Position numbers and translations under genes: made by a program. This document shows, piece after piece, positions 42,984-52,495 of a DNA stretch of 64,000 nt. Origin of the DNA: Flavobacterium sp. WC2421 (GTDB lineage: Bacteria; Bacteroidota; Bacteroidia; Flavobacteriales; Flavobacteriaceae); contig NZ_CP162004.1 in NCBI RefSeq assembly GCF_040822115.1, positions 310,001 to 374,000 on the forward strand. Reading direction: 5' to 3'. A model generated the notes under the pieces. It saw only the letters and a program-made list of their open reading frames with translations, ran no database searches and was not told the origin of the DNA. Positions within the stretch are counted from its first letter, which is position 1; every line of letters begins with the position of its first letter.

Positions 42984-43727
42984 TTAGTATTCTAGTTGTG
43001 TTCCTGCACCATTTGCAATTATTTTCGCTCCAGAGGTACCTATTCGCTTTACACCTAATTGAATCATTGCAACAGCCTCCTCATACGTTCGGACTCCTCC
43101 AGCCGCTTTAACTGGAAGCGGAAACGCATTTTCAAGCATCATGGTAATTGTTGAAATTGTAGCCCCGTTCGGAAGATTACCTTGGGTTATAAAAAAACCA
43201 GTTGAAGATTTAACAAAAACCGAATTATAAAAAATTTCTTTGAAATTAGAAACAACTACATTTTTTATTAAAGCTGTTAATTGAACGACCTGCTTATCAT
43301 CAAGGGCAGCCACTTCAATTATCCACTTTACTACTTTTCCCTTTTCCAGACCAAGTTTTGTACACTCTAAAACTTCCTCTTTAACTAAGTCGCTATCGCC
43401 CGCAATAAATGCGTTATAATTACAAACAAAGTCTAAATCATCCGCACCATCTTGTATTGCCAGATTAGCTTCAACAAGCTTGTCCTCCACATTTGAATTC
43501 CCATCTGGAAAATCGATTACTGTTCCTACTCCTACTTTAGAATTGGCTGTAGTTATCATTTCTTTTGCAATAGCAACCATATTAGGCCGAATCATAATGA
43601 GTTTAAAATTCTCATCAATAGCTTCCTGAATAAACTTCTTAACTATAACACTATTCTGGTCTTCATCAAGTCCCGCTTGAATCGCCGTTTTTAAATAGGT
43701 AGAATCTAAATATTGTCTAATGTTCAT
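42984..43727 (-). CDS. deoC: Deoxyribose-phosphate aldolase
   Basis: This 247-residue TIM-barrel aldolase splits 2-deoxyribose 5-phosphate into glyceraldehyde 3-phosphate and acetaldehyde in deoxynucleoside breakdown. The Schiff-base Lys is in PLPVKAAGGVRTYEEA, with the second Lys and Asp in KSSTGFF and LDFVCNYNAF. It lies 19 bases before remB on the minus strand and carries a TATTTTTG motif upstream. No other deo genes are here. Confidence 0.96.
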   Translation of the reverse strand: MNIRQYLDSTYLKTAIQAGLDEDQNSVIVKKFIQEAIDENFKLIMIRPNMVAIAKEMITTANSKVGVGTVIDFPDGNSNVEDKLVEANLAIQDGADDLDFVCNYNAFIAGDSDLVKEEVLECTKLGLEKGKVVKWIIEVAALDDKQVVQLTALIKNVVVSNFKEIFYNSVFVKSSTGFFITQGNLPNGATISTITMMLENAFPLPVKAAGGVRTYEEAVAMIQLGVKRIGTSGAKIIANGAGTQLEY

Positions 43728-43759
43728 GTTATATCTATTCCATTATAAATGATAGGTTA

Positions 43760-43767
43760 CAAAAATA
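43760..43767 (-). promoter_or_regulatory. Candidate -7 element TATTTTTG for deoC
   Basis: TATTTTTG on the minus strand, 33 bases before the deoC start and after the vanZ-operon terminator. No -33 TTG at standard spacing. Confidence 0.42.
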
Positions 43768-43820
43768 CATTTTATATTCAAAAGAGTTAATTATATGTAA
43801 TTACTTTTTAAATTTTTACT

Positions 43821-43848
43821 ATAAAAAAATCCCACCAAAGTGGGATTT
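43821..43848 (-). terminator. Terminator of the sprA-gcvH-vanZ run
   Basis: On the minus strand AAATCCCAC-TTTG-GTGGGATTT forms a perfect 9-pair stem (43827-43848) followed by T's to 43821, starting 20 bases after the vanZ stop. Confidence 0.93.
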
Positions 43849-43867
43849 AAATTGAATTATATACTGT

Positions 43868-44239
43868 TTATTTCTTGTTTTTAAAATATAGAATCATAAC
43901 AACGATTGCTAAACTCGCTCCCGTTATATTGGCCAAAACATCAAAAACATCAGCAGTTCGGGTAGTGGTCAATACTTCTTGTAATATTTCAATTGTAATT
44001 CCAAAAAAAACAGATAAACCAAATGAATAAAAAAAAGGCTTATAATTATTTGGACTTTGCATTTTTACTTTGAAGAACAAAACCCAAAGAGTAGTAAACA
44101 CAAAATGAAAAAAGATATGAATCAATTTATCAAGATATAAAATACTTACTTCTGGAATATTACTTGACGGTGTTAAACAAAGAAAAGTAACTATTATAGT
44201 CCAAAAAACTGCAATCCAAAAATACAATTGTTTATGCAC
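43868..44239 (-). CDS. VanZ-like family membrane protein
   Basis: This is a 123-residue protein with four helices (about 6-22, 35-57, 68-88, 95-117). The segments [24 protein letters not shown] and FGITIEILQ fit the VanZ-like family (PF04892). VanZ itself gives low-level teicoplanin resistance, but most chromosomal members have unknown roles. It overlaps gcvH by 8 bases and ends at a strong terminator. Confidence 0.88.
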   Translation of the reverse strand: MHKQLYFWIAVFWTIIVTFLCLTPSSNIPEVSILYLDKLIHIFFHFVFTTLWVLFFKVKMQSPNNYKPFFYSFGLSVFFGITIEILQEVLTTTRTADVFDVLANITGASLAIVVMILYFKNKK

Positions 44240-44612
44240 CGATCAATTCTTTGTAAGCTTCACTAGATAGTAACGAATCAAAATCCGCAACATCAGAAAC
44301 TTTTATTTTTATCATCCACCCCGCTCCGTAAGGATCTGAATTTACAGTTTCTGGAGTACTTTCTAAAGCATCATTGAATTCAATAATTTCTCCAGCTAAT
44401 GGAAGAAATAAATCAGAAACTGTTTTTACCGCTTCAACAGTTCCAAAAACCTCATCTTTTTCAAGAGTTTGATCTAACGTTTCTACTTCAACATAAACAA
44501 TATCTCCTAATTCTTTTTGAGCAAAATGAGTAATCCCTACTGTTGCAACATCCCCTTGTAAACTAACCCATTCGTGATCTTTAGTGTACTTTAAATTTGA
44601 TGGTATATTCAT
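44232..44612 (-). CDS. gcvH: Glycine cleavage system H protein
   Basis: This 126-residue protein carries the lipoyl arm of the glycine cleavage system. The lipoylated Lys63 lies in [13 protein letters not shown]; the N-terminus YTKDHEWVS and the C-terminal [12 protein letters not shown] are typical. It shuttles aminomethyl groups between the P, T and L proteins, none of which is encoded here. It overlaps vanZ, lies 87 bases after sprA, and has its own candidate -7 element and a 7-base tandem repeat in the leader. Confidence 0.97.
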   Translation of the reverse strand: MNIPSNLKYTKDHEWVSLQGDVATVGITHFAQKELGDIVYVEVETLDQTLEKDEVFGTVEAVKTVSDLFLPLAGEIIEFNDALESTPETVNSDPYGAGWMIKIKVSDVADFDSLLSSEAYKELIGA

Positions 44613-44621
44613 ATAAATACT

Positions 44622-44642
44622 AATTGATAATTGATAATTGAT
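44622..44642. repeat. AATTGAT x3 tandem repeat in gcvH leader
   Basis: Three exact head-to-tail copies of the 7-base unit AATTGAT lie between the gcvH start and its candidate -7 element. It may be slippage-prone low-complexity DNA. Confidence 0.6.
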
Positions 44643-44653
44643 TTTTTGTACGG

Positions 44654-44661
44654 CAAATGTA
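44654..44661 (-). promoter_or_regulatory. Candidate -7 element TACATTTG for gcvH
   Basis: The minus strand reads TTACATTTGCCG, a good TAnnTTTG match, 42 bases before the gcvH start and after the sprA stop. It would allow gcvH-vanZ expression apart from sprA. Confidence 0.5.
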
Positions 44662-44699
44662 ACAATCTTCTAATGAAAATTGGTTTAGATTTTAAAAAA

Positions 44700-47600
44700 T
44701 TAATTCCCAAAATTATAACGAAGTGTAAACCCCGAACGGATATTTGTTAATGGAAATGAAGTCGATATTACAGCTTTAGAAAAAGAATGATCGTAATAAA
44801 ATATGGCGGTAAGATTCTTACTGAAAGAGTAATCAGCAGTTAATTTTAATGACCAAATATTTTGACCTCCCGCCAATTGATTATTATCGTAGTCCAAATA
44901 ACGTACAATTGTTTGATTATTTCGATAAGAAAAATCAGCTTTCATATTAATATCTCCTTTTATAATGCCTGATGGATTATCAGCCAGTCTAGAAGAAAAG
45001 ATAACATCTTTAAATCGATATCCTAGCCCAACAACATATTCAATTCCTTTTACCTCGGTCAATAAATTATTATCAAAACTCATCGATAATGCTCTATCTT
45101 TTTTAATTTCAGTAAGAATTTTTAATGAGCTTTTCAATTCAAAATCCATTCTAATCAGCGGACTAAATTGCTCCACTAAGTTAATATTTGACATGATTGT
45201 TTTATTCAAAAAATTACCACTTGCATCAACTCCATTCTTGTCATTATCATAATCAAAATTAGATCGGTATTGATTAATGGTATAAGAAGCTCTATAATTA
45301 TGCTGCAACGAGAATCGTTTAAAATTCCTTTTAAACAAATCATAACGCATTAATCCATTGTATTTTACAGCCCAGTTTGGTATTGGAAAACTTCTAAAAA
45401 TCCCTAAGGAAACATTTGAGGCACTACTGCCAGAATAGGCAGCTAAAAAAGCTGGCAATAAAACTGCTTGATTATTTTTACCATACCCTAACGGATATCC
45501 ATCTTCATCCAAATTAGCTGGGTTAGTAACATCAATACCACGTTGTGATGCCAATCGATTAGCAACTATTAATCTATTGCTTCTAAAGTCATCAAATGCC
45601 ACTGAGGAAACTTCATTGCTTGCCGAAAAAGACGTTTTAATCAAAACCGTTGATATTGAAAAAAGTCCGTATGTATAAGGAGATCTCGAATTATATTCTC
45701 CATTAGTCACATCGTATTGTTCTGAATAATTTTCAGAATACGATCTGTCTGCATTTAAATCAATTTTTAAATCGGGGAACAAATCTACATTCGCAGTTGA
45801 CTTAAACATCTTATTACTTACCTGTGAAAAGTTTTGATTAAAATCCTGATAATTGGTCAACCAACCATTTTTAGCAGCTTCATAACGAACATCATCTTGA
45901 CTACCAAATATAAACCCTAAAGTAGGTCTTGAAGACCCAAAGAAACCTACACTTGGAGTATAACCCGGTAAAACTGTACCGCTGTTCTCCGTATAATTTA
46001 CCTGAATATTTTTTACACTCGTTAAAACACCCATAAGTCCATCTACAAATTCATTGTTTTGAACAACTGGTTTTGCTGTATTATTCACTACCTTTTCTCC
46101 TGGTTTAGGAGCTGAAGCTTTGGGTTTACTTGTTACTTTAGCATTATTTTTTGTTAACCCTAAATACTTATAAAGCATATCCATATTAAAAGTTGCATTC
46201 AAAGTATTCGAACGCGCATTTTGAACCGTATTTCCTAAATTATAATCTACTCCTCCTATTTCTATTTGTGACAATGCATTTGACGAACGTTGCCAGCTAT
46301 AGTCTCCTGTATAGGAATAATTTGCTTTCACAAAACTAAATAAAGGAATCTTATTGATTGGAATTTCATAATTCAAAACCAACTGTTGCATGTGTTGGTT
46401 AGGCGTTCCTATGTTCCAGTAGCTATCCCAAATCGTAAAACTGTCAATAGGTTCATTATCCTGATTTAAATAATTTTTTACAATATTATTAGATGACGCT
46501 GTATAACTTAGTTTTAAAGATTTTGTAAGGTTATAATTAAATCCATACTGATAATTAAAGGAGAAATTTCTCCTATACAAAGGATCCAAACCTATTCCCT
46601 CAACATCAACTTGACGAAATTGTTGACGATTGTATTGTCTAATTATATTAGTATTAAAAGAAACATTAGAAGGCAAATAATTAAAATTGAAATCACTAAG
46701 CAACTTCCAATAACTGCTTTTTTTCATGAATTCCGTTTTCTTGAATGGTTCAACAGGTTTTGGCTGAAAACTATAAGCATAATCCACTGACGTATTTACC
46801 TGTTGATCAATATAATCTTCAATTTCAAAATCATGTCGTTCTACCTTATTGTATGACTGAGAAAAAGTAAAATTCTCTGGATCATAAACATGCTGTTTTT
46901 GCTCAGGACTTCTTTGTTTTCTAACACCAATAAAATTAATACTTGTTCGTTTTGTATAATCTATAGCCCTATTAGTAATATTATTTCTATCCGCAGTATC
47001 GCTTGTATTGTCCAGCAACTGTTTTAGTTTGATATCTTGATTAAAAGGATCATATTCTGGTGTGATTGTCTCTTCTCCAACGGCATAATTAAATGGTAAA
47101 TTTATCCCCCATTTAACTGGCAGTAATTTCCCTAAATTAAGATTAGTGACAATATTATATTGTTCAATATCTTCCCGACTTCTCTCATTTGGCCCTTGCT
47201 CCAAAGCTCCGAAACCAATAGTGCTTTTTTTACCTGTTGCGGAAATAGTTGCAAAATCGGCAAGGTTTGTATCAACATTTAAAACTGCCGCCATACCGCC
47301 TTGATTATCCATATCAGCCAAGCGAAGTTCATTGAACCAAACTTCTCCTTTTATATCTTGGTGTGTTTCATTGCTTTTCACACCAACCATAAGTGTACGA
47401 ACCAATCCAAAATTAGGATTTCCTTTTATCCCCAATCTCAACTTATTTGTTTTATTGGCCAGACTTGGGTTTAACTCATCTTCATTTTGATAATAGATTC
47501 CATCCAATGGTAGAGTACTCAAATCGATACTCATTGCCTGAATTTTAAGCTGAGTTAACAAGGCTAGCGTTAAATCAATATTATTATCTTCTGGCCAAAC

Positions 47601-50600
47601 CTCTTCTGCGCTCAATGCGGAACAATTAGAACCTGAAGTAGAAGAAGGAGTCGTTACTTTCAAAGGAATTTCTATTTGATAGAAGTTCTGTGTAAAATCA
47701 TTTCCAAAACGAATAAATCCAATCATTTGATCGTCTCTAAGTACTGTTTGATTTGGCAATGATTCTGCATGCAAAAACATTTTTAATTTTTTGAACTGCC
47801 TCATATCGATGCTAACATTCTTAAAAACGGCTCTTGAATCTTCCGGCTCAAGACCGTTCCCAGAAACTCTAAGTGACAGCGACTGTTCATTTTGATTTAT
47901 AATCGTATTATTATTATACAATTGTTCTCGTTGCACTCCAGGAGGGATAATATAATTAACTGGGCATCTGTCATTATTTTCTTGAACATTCACTGCTAAC
48001 ACATCTAAATCAGTTCCATCATCAGCTACGTTTGTATCATTAAAATCCAATGTATTCGTATATCTTCTCCATTCTCCTCTGACCAAATCTAGAGCACCAA
48101 AACGAACAGTTACGTCTTGATTAAAACCAGTCATAAACATTCTCATAAAACGAATGGATCTAAAATCTGAAATATTTCCTATTGTATTTTCTGGCTGAGA
48201 AACAGGGATTTTAAATTGTAACCATCTTGCATCAGTAACTTCACCATTTGCTAATGTTACTTGCGTATTTTTCACATCAGTAATATAGTTTTGACCAACA
48301 TTCATATTCGGTTGAATATCCACACTATATTCATAATAAGCATTAATGGTATTCATTGTATTATCTCTATTAATATCTTCAACATCTGGAACTGTTGATG
48401 AACCTCTATTGGGATCACTTACACTTACAGCTGAGTTTCCATCAACACCATTATAGTTCTTATATCGCTCTTTTACACTACCTGTAGTGTTTAAGTAATA
48501 GGTATAATCATCAGCTGCTGGATCAGACTCTGAAGCAAAATTAGTATAGACAGTCCCTTCATTCGCATTAGACAATCCATCTAAACCTATATCTTGATTC
48601 TTTCTATTATCCGCATTAGTATCAAAAGCATAAATCAAAGATTGTGACGCAGGAACATCTCCCCAAATAGGTTTTGGATTTACTAATATTTGATCTGGCC
48701 CTAGTCCATTTTCATATTGTTTGCGCCCATCTTTCAAAACATCTTCTGATATCTCCCCTAAATTGAAATATATTTTTCCAGTATTATCATTTGGAACCTG
48801 GCCTTTACCAACGTAGGGATCCATTACCCAAAACTGAATATATTCCACATTTCCTTGTTCAAAATTTGTTGAATTTATAGCTCTCATAATTCCACCATAA
48901 TTAGTTCCGGGGCTTGCAGAAAAACTCGAACTGTTATTATAAGGACCTCTATCAGAAGGATAATAACTTAAGTCCAAAGTATTAACAACTTGCGATTGTC
49001 CTTGAGCAATATCAGTTAATGGGTATAATTCTTCACTATAAATTCTTCTTGTAGTATTCAATGACAAATCATCATTTGAAATTCCAGATGGTTTTTGCGT
49101 ATAAAAAACGGGATCAATAGTATACCAAGCTAGCTTCGCTCTTTTAAACCCATAACTTAAATCATTAGCGTTAGCGTTAAAATCATAGGCACTTCTTGTA
49201 TTTCTATCTGGTGTAGAAGATAAACTCCAGGCATAAGCAGAACGCATATCAATTGTAGATTGAGATCCCTCAAAGTCATCTACATAAATTGTTGACTCTC
49301 CTTGAAACTGATCTGCTTTTGGTGTGTCTGGTTTCAAAAAAGCGATTTCTCCACGTACCGAAAGATTTGAAGGCACATCGGTATCAATATTAGGGAGTTT
49401 ATTCACTAATCGAGTAAAGAAAGGAACCTCAGTAGAATAATTAGTATTAAAACCAAAAATAGTATTGTTTACCGATTCTTGACCAAAACTTGATTTTTGA
49501 GTAAAGGGTTTTTCAGTCATTTTTAAAAATGTAGCTCCAACCAAAAACTTATCCGAAATTTTATGTTCTACATTTACCCCCATAAACCTTCTGGTTTGCT
49601 GACCAAAAACAGAATTATTTTCCAGAGAAACATTAATAGGCGTATTTGATGCTTGAAGAGATGGATCCAAAATTTGAACCCTACCCAATTGATAATTTAC
49701 ACTATAATCAATTCCTTCAACTAAAACTCGTCCTCCAGCAGTCACTACAACGGAACCTTGAGGAACATTGAACGCTCCAATAGGAATTCCATCACCTCCT
49801 GATGATTTATATTTACCTCTTAAAAGAAATTTATTCTTGTCACTATCTTGCAATGCTCCAGATTGGGTGTTGCGATACATATTACGAAACACATATTTCT
49901 TTTGATTTGCATTATAAGTATTAGCATCGTTATAGTTTTCTCCTGAACCTGTGTTTGACAATTTGGAAAACAATAATTCACCAAATGGCTCTTTGGTAGT
50001 AAATATTATTCTTCCATTTTGGGAATCAATAGTGATGCCTTGCATAAAATCAAAAAAACCATCCCCTCCAGTTTGTGGATCATTATTATAATTTAATTTA
50101 TCTAAATTAAATACTTTCAATAAAGGAGTTTCAGCAACTTTATTATCAGGTGATGGACTTGCAGGAAAAGGACTTCCCGACACTTCAGTAATGTAATTTA
50201 ATGGAGACGGATCAGTATATAGTATATTAAACCTAAAATCCTCTTGTTTCACTTGATAAGCTCCTGGTATTTGATAAATGTTTTTCATCATCAAGTTCCA
50301 AACTGGATTTTTGACATTTGTTAAATTACTTTTCAACATTTTCAAAATTAAACTTTGAGTGATAATTGCTTGGGAAGAATTAGTCCCCGTTACAACAGTT
50401 GCATCGATACCATCACTACCAAATTCACCTACCTGATACACTTTATCACCTATTGTATATTGATAAGCAACGGCTAGCACCTCATCATTTGCTAATCGTT
50501 GTTGCAACGATATATATCCTAATTGAGCATTATAGGTATATTCATTTGAAGTTAATTTTCGAGCATTTTCTAATTTAGAATAATCTTGACCTTCGCTAAC

Positions 50601-51845
50601 AGTGACATTAAATCCAGAATTAGAAGTAACTATTTCCCTAATATTACTATTTAACAAACCTGAACCAGTTAAAATTTGTGCTGGATCATAATCGTTATTA
50701 GAGTTGTCTGTGGGCGAATTTATTGGATTATTAAATATTCCTGTTGAAGGATCAAGCACTACCACTTCATTATCTGCCAAGCCCGATAATTGCGATTCTC
50801 CTAAATCTTGAAGCGCAATAATATTTCGTAAGTTATTTGAATTAGTACTAACACGAGTTTGTTTATTAGTAACCCAAATTTCAAGTCTTGTAATTTGAAC
50901 CCTACTATCAATAAAAGGGTAGTTTTTTAACGAAGCATCGTATTTATTTCTAAAATATTGTGACAAGAAAAAATGCCTGTCATTATCGTAATCAAGTGCA
51001 TACATATCAAAGTCCTGAATTACTCCACCACCTTCTGCAACTACACTTTTTGTTTTTGATTTTTGTTCTGAAAAGACTCCTGTAACTGTAGTTTTTCCAA
51101 ATTGCAATTGGGCTTTTACACCAAATAAGCTTTGCGCTCCCCTAATTAATGAGCTATTCAAAGGCATACTTACATTTCCAACTTCAATTTTTTGAATAAT
51201 ATCATCTTCTGAAGGAGCATATTCTAATTTAATTAAATTTTGAAATGCGAAAGTAGACTGCGTATCATAATTTGCATTAACATTCAACCTTGTACCTACT
51301 TTCCCCATTAAGCTCATGCTTATCCTTTGATTAAAATCAAAAGACAAATTAGATCTATTTCTTGGAGAGAAAGAAGGATTATCTTGTTTGGTATATCGAG
51401 CACCCAAATCCATTTCAACGGAACCTGTAGGCTTAACATCAATTGTATTACTACCAAAAATAGTTTCAAAAAGACCCGAATTCACATAATATTTAGGTAA
51501 TAAATCTTTTTTCGCAGCCTCACTTCCTTCTTTTTTACCATCGATAGCATCCGTTTTTTTCTTGAAATAATCTCTCATAGATTCTTTCAAGACTAAACTT
51601 TCATACTCTTTTGGAGTTAATATAATAGGGTAATTGATAGAAAACCCATCAACAGAATTAGTATAAACATACCTATCCGTAACAGGATCATAAGTATAGG
51701 CCGAGAGAATACTTTGAGGGTTTTTTATTTGGACTTTTCCTAAAGAGAAACCCTTATTAATTGTATCTTGAGCTTCTTCTTTTACCTGAGCCCTAGACGC
51801 AAAACCACAAAATAAAACTAACAAAAAAAGACAAATTTTCTGCAT
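44700..51845 (-). CDS. sprA: SprA, giant outer-membrane translocon of type IX secretion
   Basis: This 2381-residue protein (about 7.1 kb of coding) is SprA, whose 36-strand barrel is the outer-membrane conduit of the type IX secretion system and is needed for gliding motility. A signal peptide (about 1-20, SRAQ) is followed by the N-terminal SprA family region (e.g. SFDFNQRISMSLMGKVGTRLN in part, about 150-170) and long beta-rich sequence ending SGFTLRYNFGN. Size and position 24 bases after ruvA and upstream of gcvH match F. johnsoniae. The frame is intact throughout, with no stop or shift seen. Confidence 0.97.
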   Translation of the reverse strand: MQKICLFLLVLFCGFASRAQVKEEAQDTINKGFSLGKVQIKNPQSILSAYTYDPVTDRYVYTNSVDGFSINYPIILTPKEYESLVLKESMRDYFKKKTDAIDGKKEGSEAAKKDLLPKYYVNSGLFETIFGSNTIDVKPTGSVEMDLGARYTKQDNPSFSPRNRSNLSFDFNQRISMSLMGKVGTRLNVNANYDTQSTFAFQNLIKLEYAPSEDDIIQKIEVGNVSMPLNSSLIRGAQSLFGVKAQLQFGKTTVTGVFSEQKSKTKSVVAEGGGVIQDFDMYALDYDNDRHFFLSQYFRNKYDASLKNYPFIDSRVQITRLEIWVTNKQTRVSTNSNNLRNIIALQDLGESQLSGLADNEVVVLDPSTGIFNNPINSPTDNSNNDYDPAQILTGSGLLNSNIREIVTSNSGFNVTVSEGQDYSKLENARKLTSNEYTYNAQLGYISLQQRLANDEVLAVAYQYTIGDKVYQVGEFGSDGIDATVVTGTNSSQAIITQSLILKMLKSNLTNVKNPVWNLMMKNIYQIPGAYQVKQEDFRFNILYTDPSPLNYITEVSGSPFPASPSPDNKVAETPLLKVFNLDKLNYNNDPQTGGDGFFDFMQGITIDSQNGRIIFTTKEPFGELLFSKLSNTGSGENYNDANTYNANQKKYVFRNMYRNTQSGALQDSDKNKFLLRGKYKSSGGDGIPIGAFNVPQGSVVVTAGGRVLVEGIDYSVNYQLGRVQILDPSLQASNTPINVSLENNSVFGQQTRRFMGVNVEHKISDKFLVGATFLKMTEKPFTQKSSFGQESVNNTIFGFNTNYSTEVPFFTRLVNKLPNIDTDVPSNLSVRGEIAFLKPDTPKADQFQGESTIYVDDFEGSQSTIDMRSAYAWSLSSTPDRNTRSAYDFNANANDLSYGFKRAKLAWYTIDPVFYTQKPSGISNDDLSLNTTRRIYSEELYPLTDIAQGQSQVVNTLDLSYYPSDRGPYNNSSSFSASPGTNYGGIMRAINSTNFEQGNVEYIQFWVMDPYVGKGQVPNDNTGKIYFNLGEISEDVLKDGRKQYENGLGPDQILVNPKPIWGDVPASQSLIYAFDTNADNRKNQDIGLDGLSNANEGTVYTNFASESDPAADDYTYYLNTTGSVKERYKNYNGVDGNSAVSVSDPNRGSSTVPDVEDINRDNTMNTINAYYEYSVDIQPNMNVGQNYITDVKNTQVTLANGEVTDARWLQFKIPVSQPENTIGNISDFRSIRFMRMFMTGFNQDVTVRFGALDLVRGEWRRYTNTLDFNDTNVADDGTDLDVLAVNVQENNDRCPVNYIIPPGVQREQLYNNNTIINQNEQSLSLRVSGNGLEPEDSRAVFKNVSIDMRQFKKLKMFLHAESLPNQTVLRDDQMIGFIRFGNDFTQNFYQIEIPLKVTTPSSTSGSNCSALSAEEVWPEDNNIDLTLALLTQLKIQAMSIDLSTLPLDGIYYQNEDELNPSLANKTNKLRLGIKGNPNFGLVRTLMVGVKSNETHQDIKGEVWFNELRLADMDNQGGMAAVLNVDTNLADFATISATGKKSTIGFGALEQGPNERSREDIEQYNIVTNLNLGKLLPVKWGINLPFNYAVGEETITPEYDPFNQDIKLKQLLDNTSDTADRNNITNRAIDYTKRTSINFIGVRKQRSPEQKQHVYDPENFTFSQSYNKVERHDFEIEDYIDQQVNTSVDYAYSFQPKPVEPFKKTEFMKKSSYWKLLSDFNFNYLPSNVSFNTNIIRQYNRQQFRQVDVEGIGLDPLYRRNFSFNYQYGFNYNLTKSLKLSYTASSNNIVKNYLNQDNEPIDSFTIWDSYWNIGTPNQHMQQLVLNYEIPINKIPLFSFVKANYSYTGDYSWQRSSNALSQIEIGGVDYNLGNTVQNARSNTLNATFNMDMLYKYLGLTKNNAKVTSKPKASAPKPGEKVVNNTAKPVVQNNEFVDGLMGVLTSVKNIQVNYTENSGTVLPGYTPSVGFFGSSRPTLGFIFGSQDDVRYEAAKNGWLTNYQDFNQNFSQVSNKMFKSTANVDLFPDLKIDLNADRSYSENYSEQYDVTNGEYNSRSPYTYGLFSISTVLIKTSFSASNEVSSVAFDDFRSNRLIVANRLASQRGIDVTNPANLDEDGYPLGYGKNNQAVLLPAFLAAYSGSSASNVSLGIFRSFPIPNWAVKYNGLMRYDLFKRNFKRFSLQHNYRASYTINQYRSNFDYDNDKNGVDASGNFLNKTIMSNINLVEQFSPLIRMDFELKSSLKILTEIKKDRALSMSFDNNLLTEVKGIEYVVGLGYRFKDVIFSSRLADNPSGIIKGDINMKADFSYRNNQTIVRYLDYDNNQLAGGQNIWSLKLTADYSFSKNLTAIFYYDHSFSKAVISTSFPLTNIRSGFTLRYNFGN

Positions 51846-51869
51846 ATAATTCGTGTTTCCGAGTTCCTT

Positions 51870-52451
51870 TTATAAGTTCTTTAAAGCTTTTTTAATAATT
51901 GATTCAACAGAAGCATCTGGATCCTCTTTTACAATTTTTTCAATGATTTTTTCAGAAGTTTTTCGAACAAAACCTAATACCTCCAAAGCTGATAACGCTT
52001 CATCTCGGTTTGTATTGCTTTGCACCATTGAAACTTCATCTAAATCATATAGTTTCAACACTTTTTCTTTTAAATCAAGTATCACCCTTTGAGCTGTTTT
52101 ACTACCGATTCCTTTTATCGATTGAACTGTAACTACATCCCCTGAAGCAATCGCATTTGTAATTTGTTTAGGATCTAATGACGACAACATTGTTCTCGCA
52201 ATATTGGCCCCAATTCCCGAAACGGAAATTAACAATTTAAAAATCTCTTTCTCAGATTTTTCTACAAATCCAAATAAAGTATGCGAATCCTCTTTAACTT
52301 GAAGATGTGTAAATAACTTTACAAAATCAGTATTAGGAAGCAATGAATAAGTATGTAACGAGATATTTACATGATAACCAACACCACCGCAGTCAATTAC
52401 GATATGTGTTGGTGTTTTTTCCACTAATTTCCCTTGTAAATGTGCTATCAT
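51870..52451 (-). CDS. ruvA: Holliday junction branch migration protein RuvA
   Basis: This 193-residue DNA-binding protein has the N-terminal OB fold (MIAHLQGKLVEKTP), two helix-hairpin-helix motifs (SVSGIGANIARTML and SIKGIGSKTAQRVILDL) and a short C-terminal domain that contacts RuvB (residues about 145-193). It grips Holliday junctions so RuvB can move them. It lies 44 bases after maeB and 24 bases before sprA and may be read with both. Confidence 0.97.
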   Translation of the reverse strand: MIAHLQGKLVEKTPTHIVIDCGGVGYHVNISLHTYSLLPNTDFVKLFTHLQVKEDSHTLFGFVEKSEKEIFKLLISVSGIGANIARTMLSSLDPKQITNAIASGDVVTVQSIKGIGSKTAQRVILDLKEKVLKLYDLDEVSMVQSNTNRDEALSALEVLGFVRKTSEKIIEKIVKEDPDASVESIIKKALKNL

Positions 52452-52495
52452 TTATAGTTTGTATATGAAACAATTTATTGTTTTTATAAAGCTAA

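Noticed and set aside
43868..44239. VanZ as an antibiotic-resistance gene
   Set aside because: VanZ-like proteins are widespread with unknown roles; no other van genes are here.
51846..52495. Functional link between ruvA and sprA
   Set aside because: They are neighbours in related genomes as I recall, but DNA repair and secretion share no evident step; shared transcription is the simplest reading.
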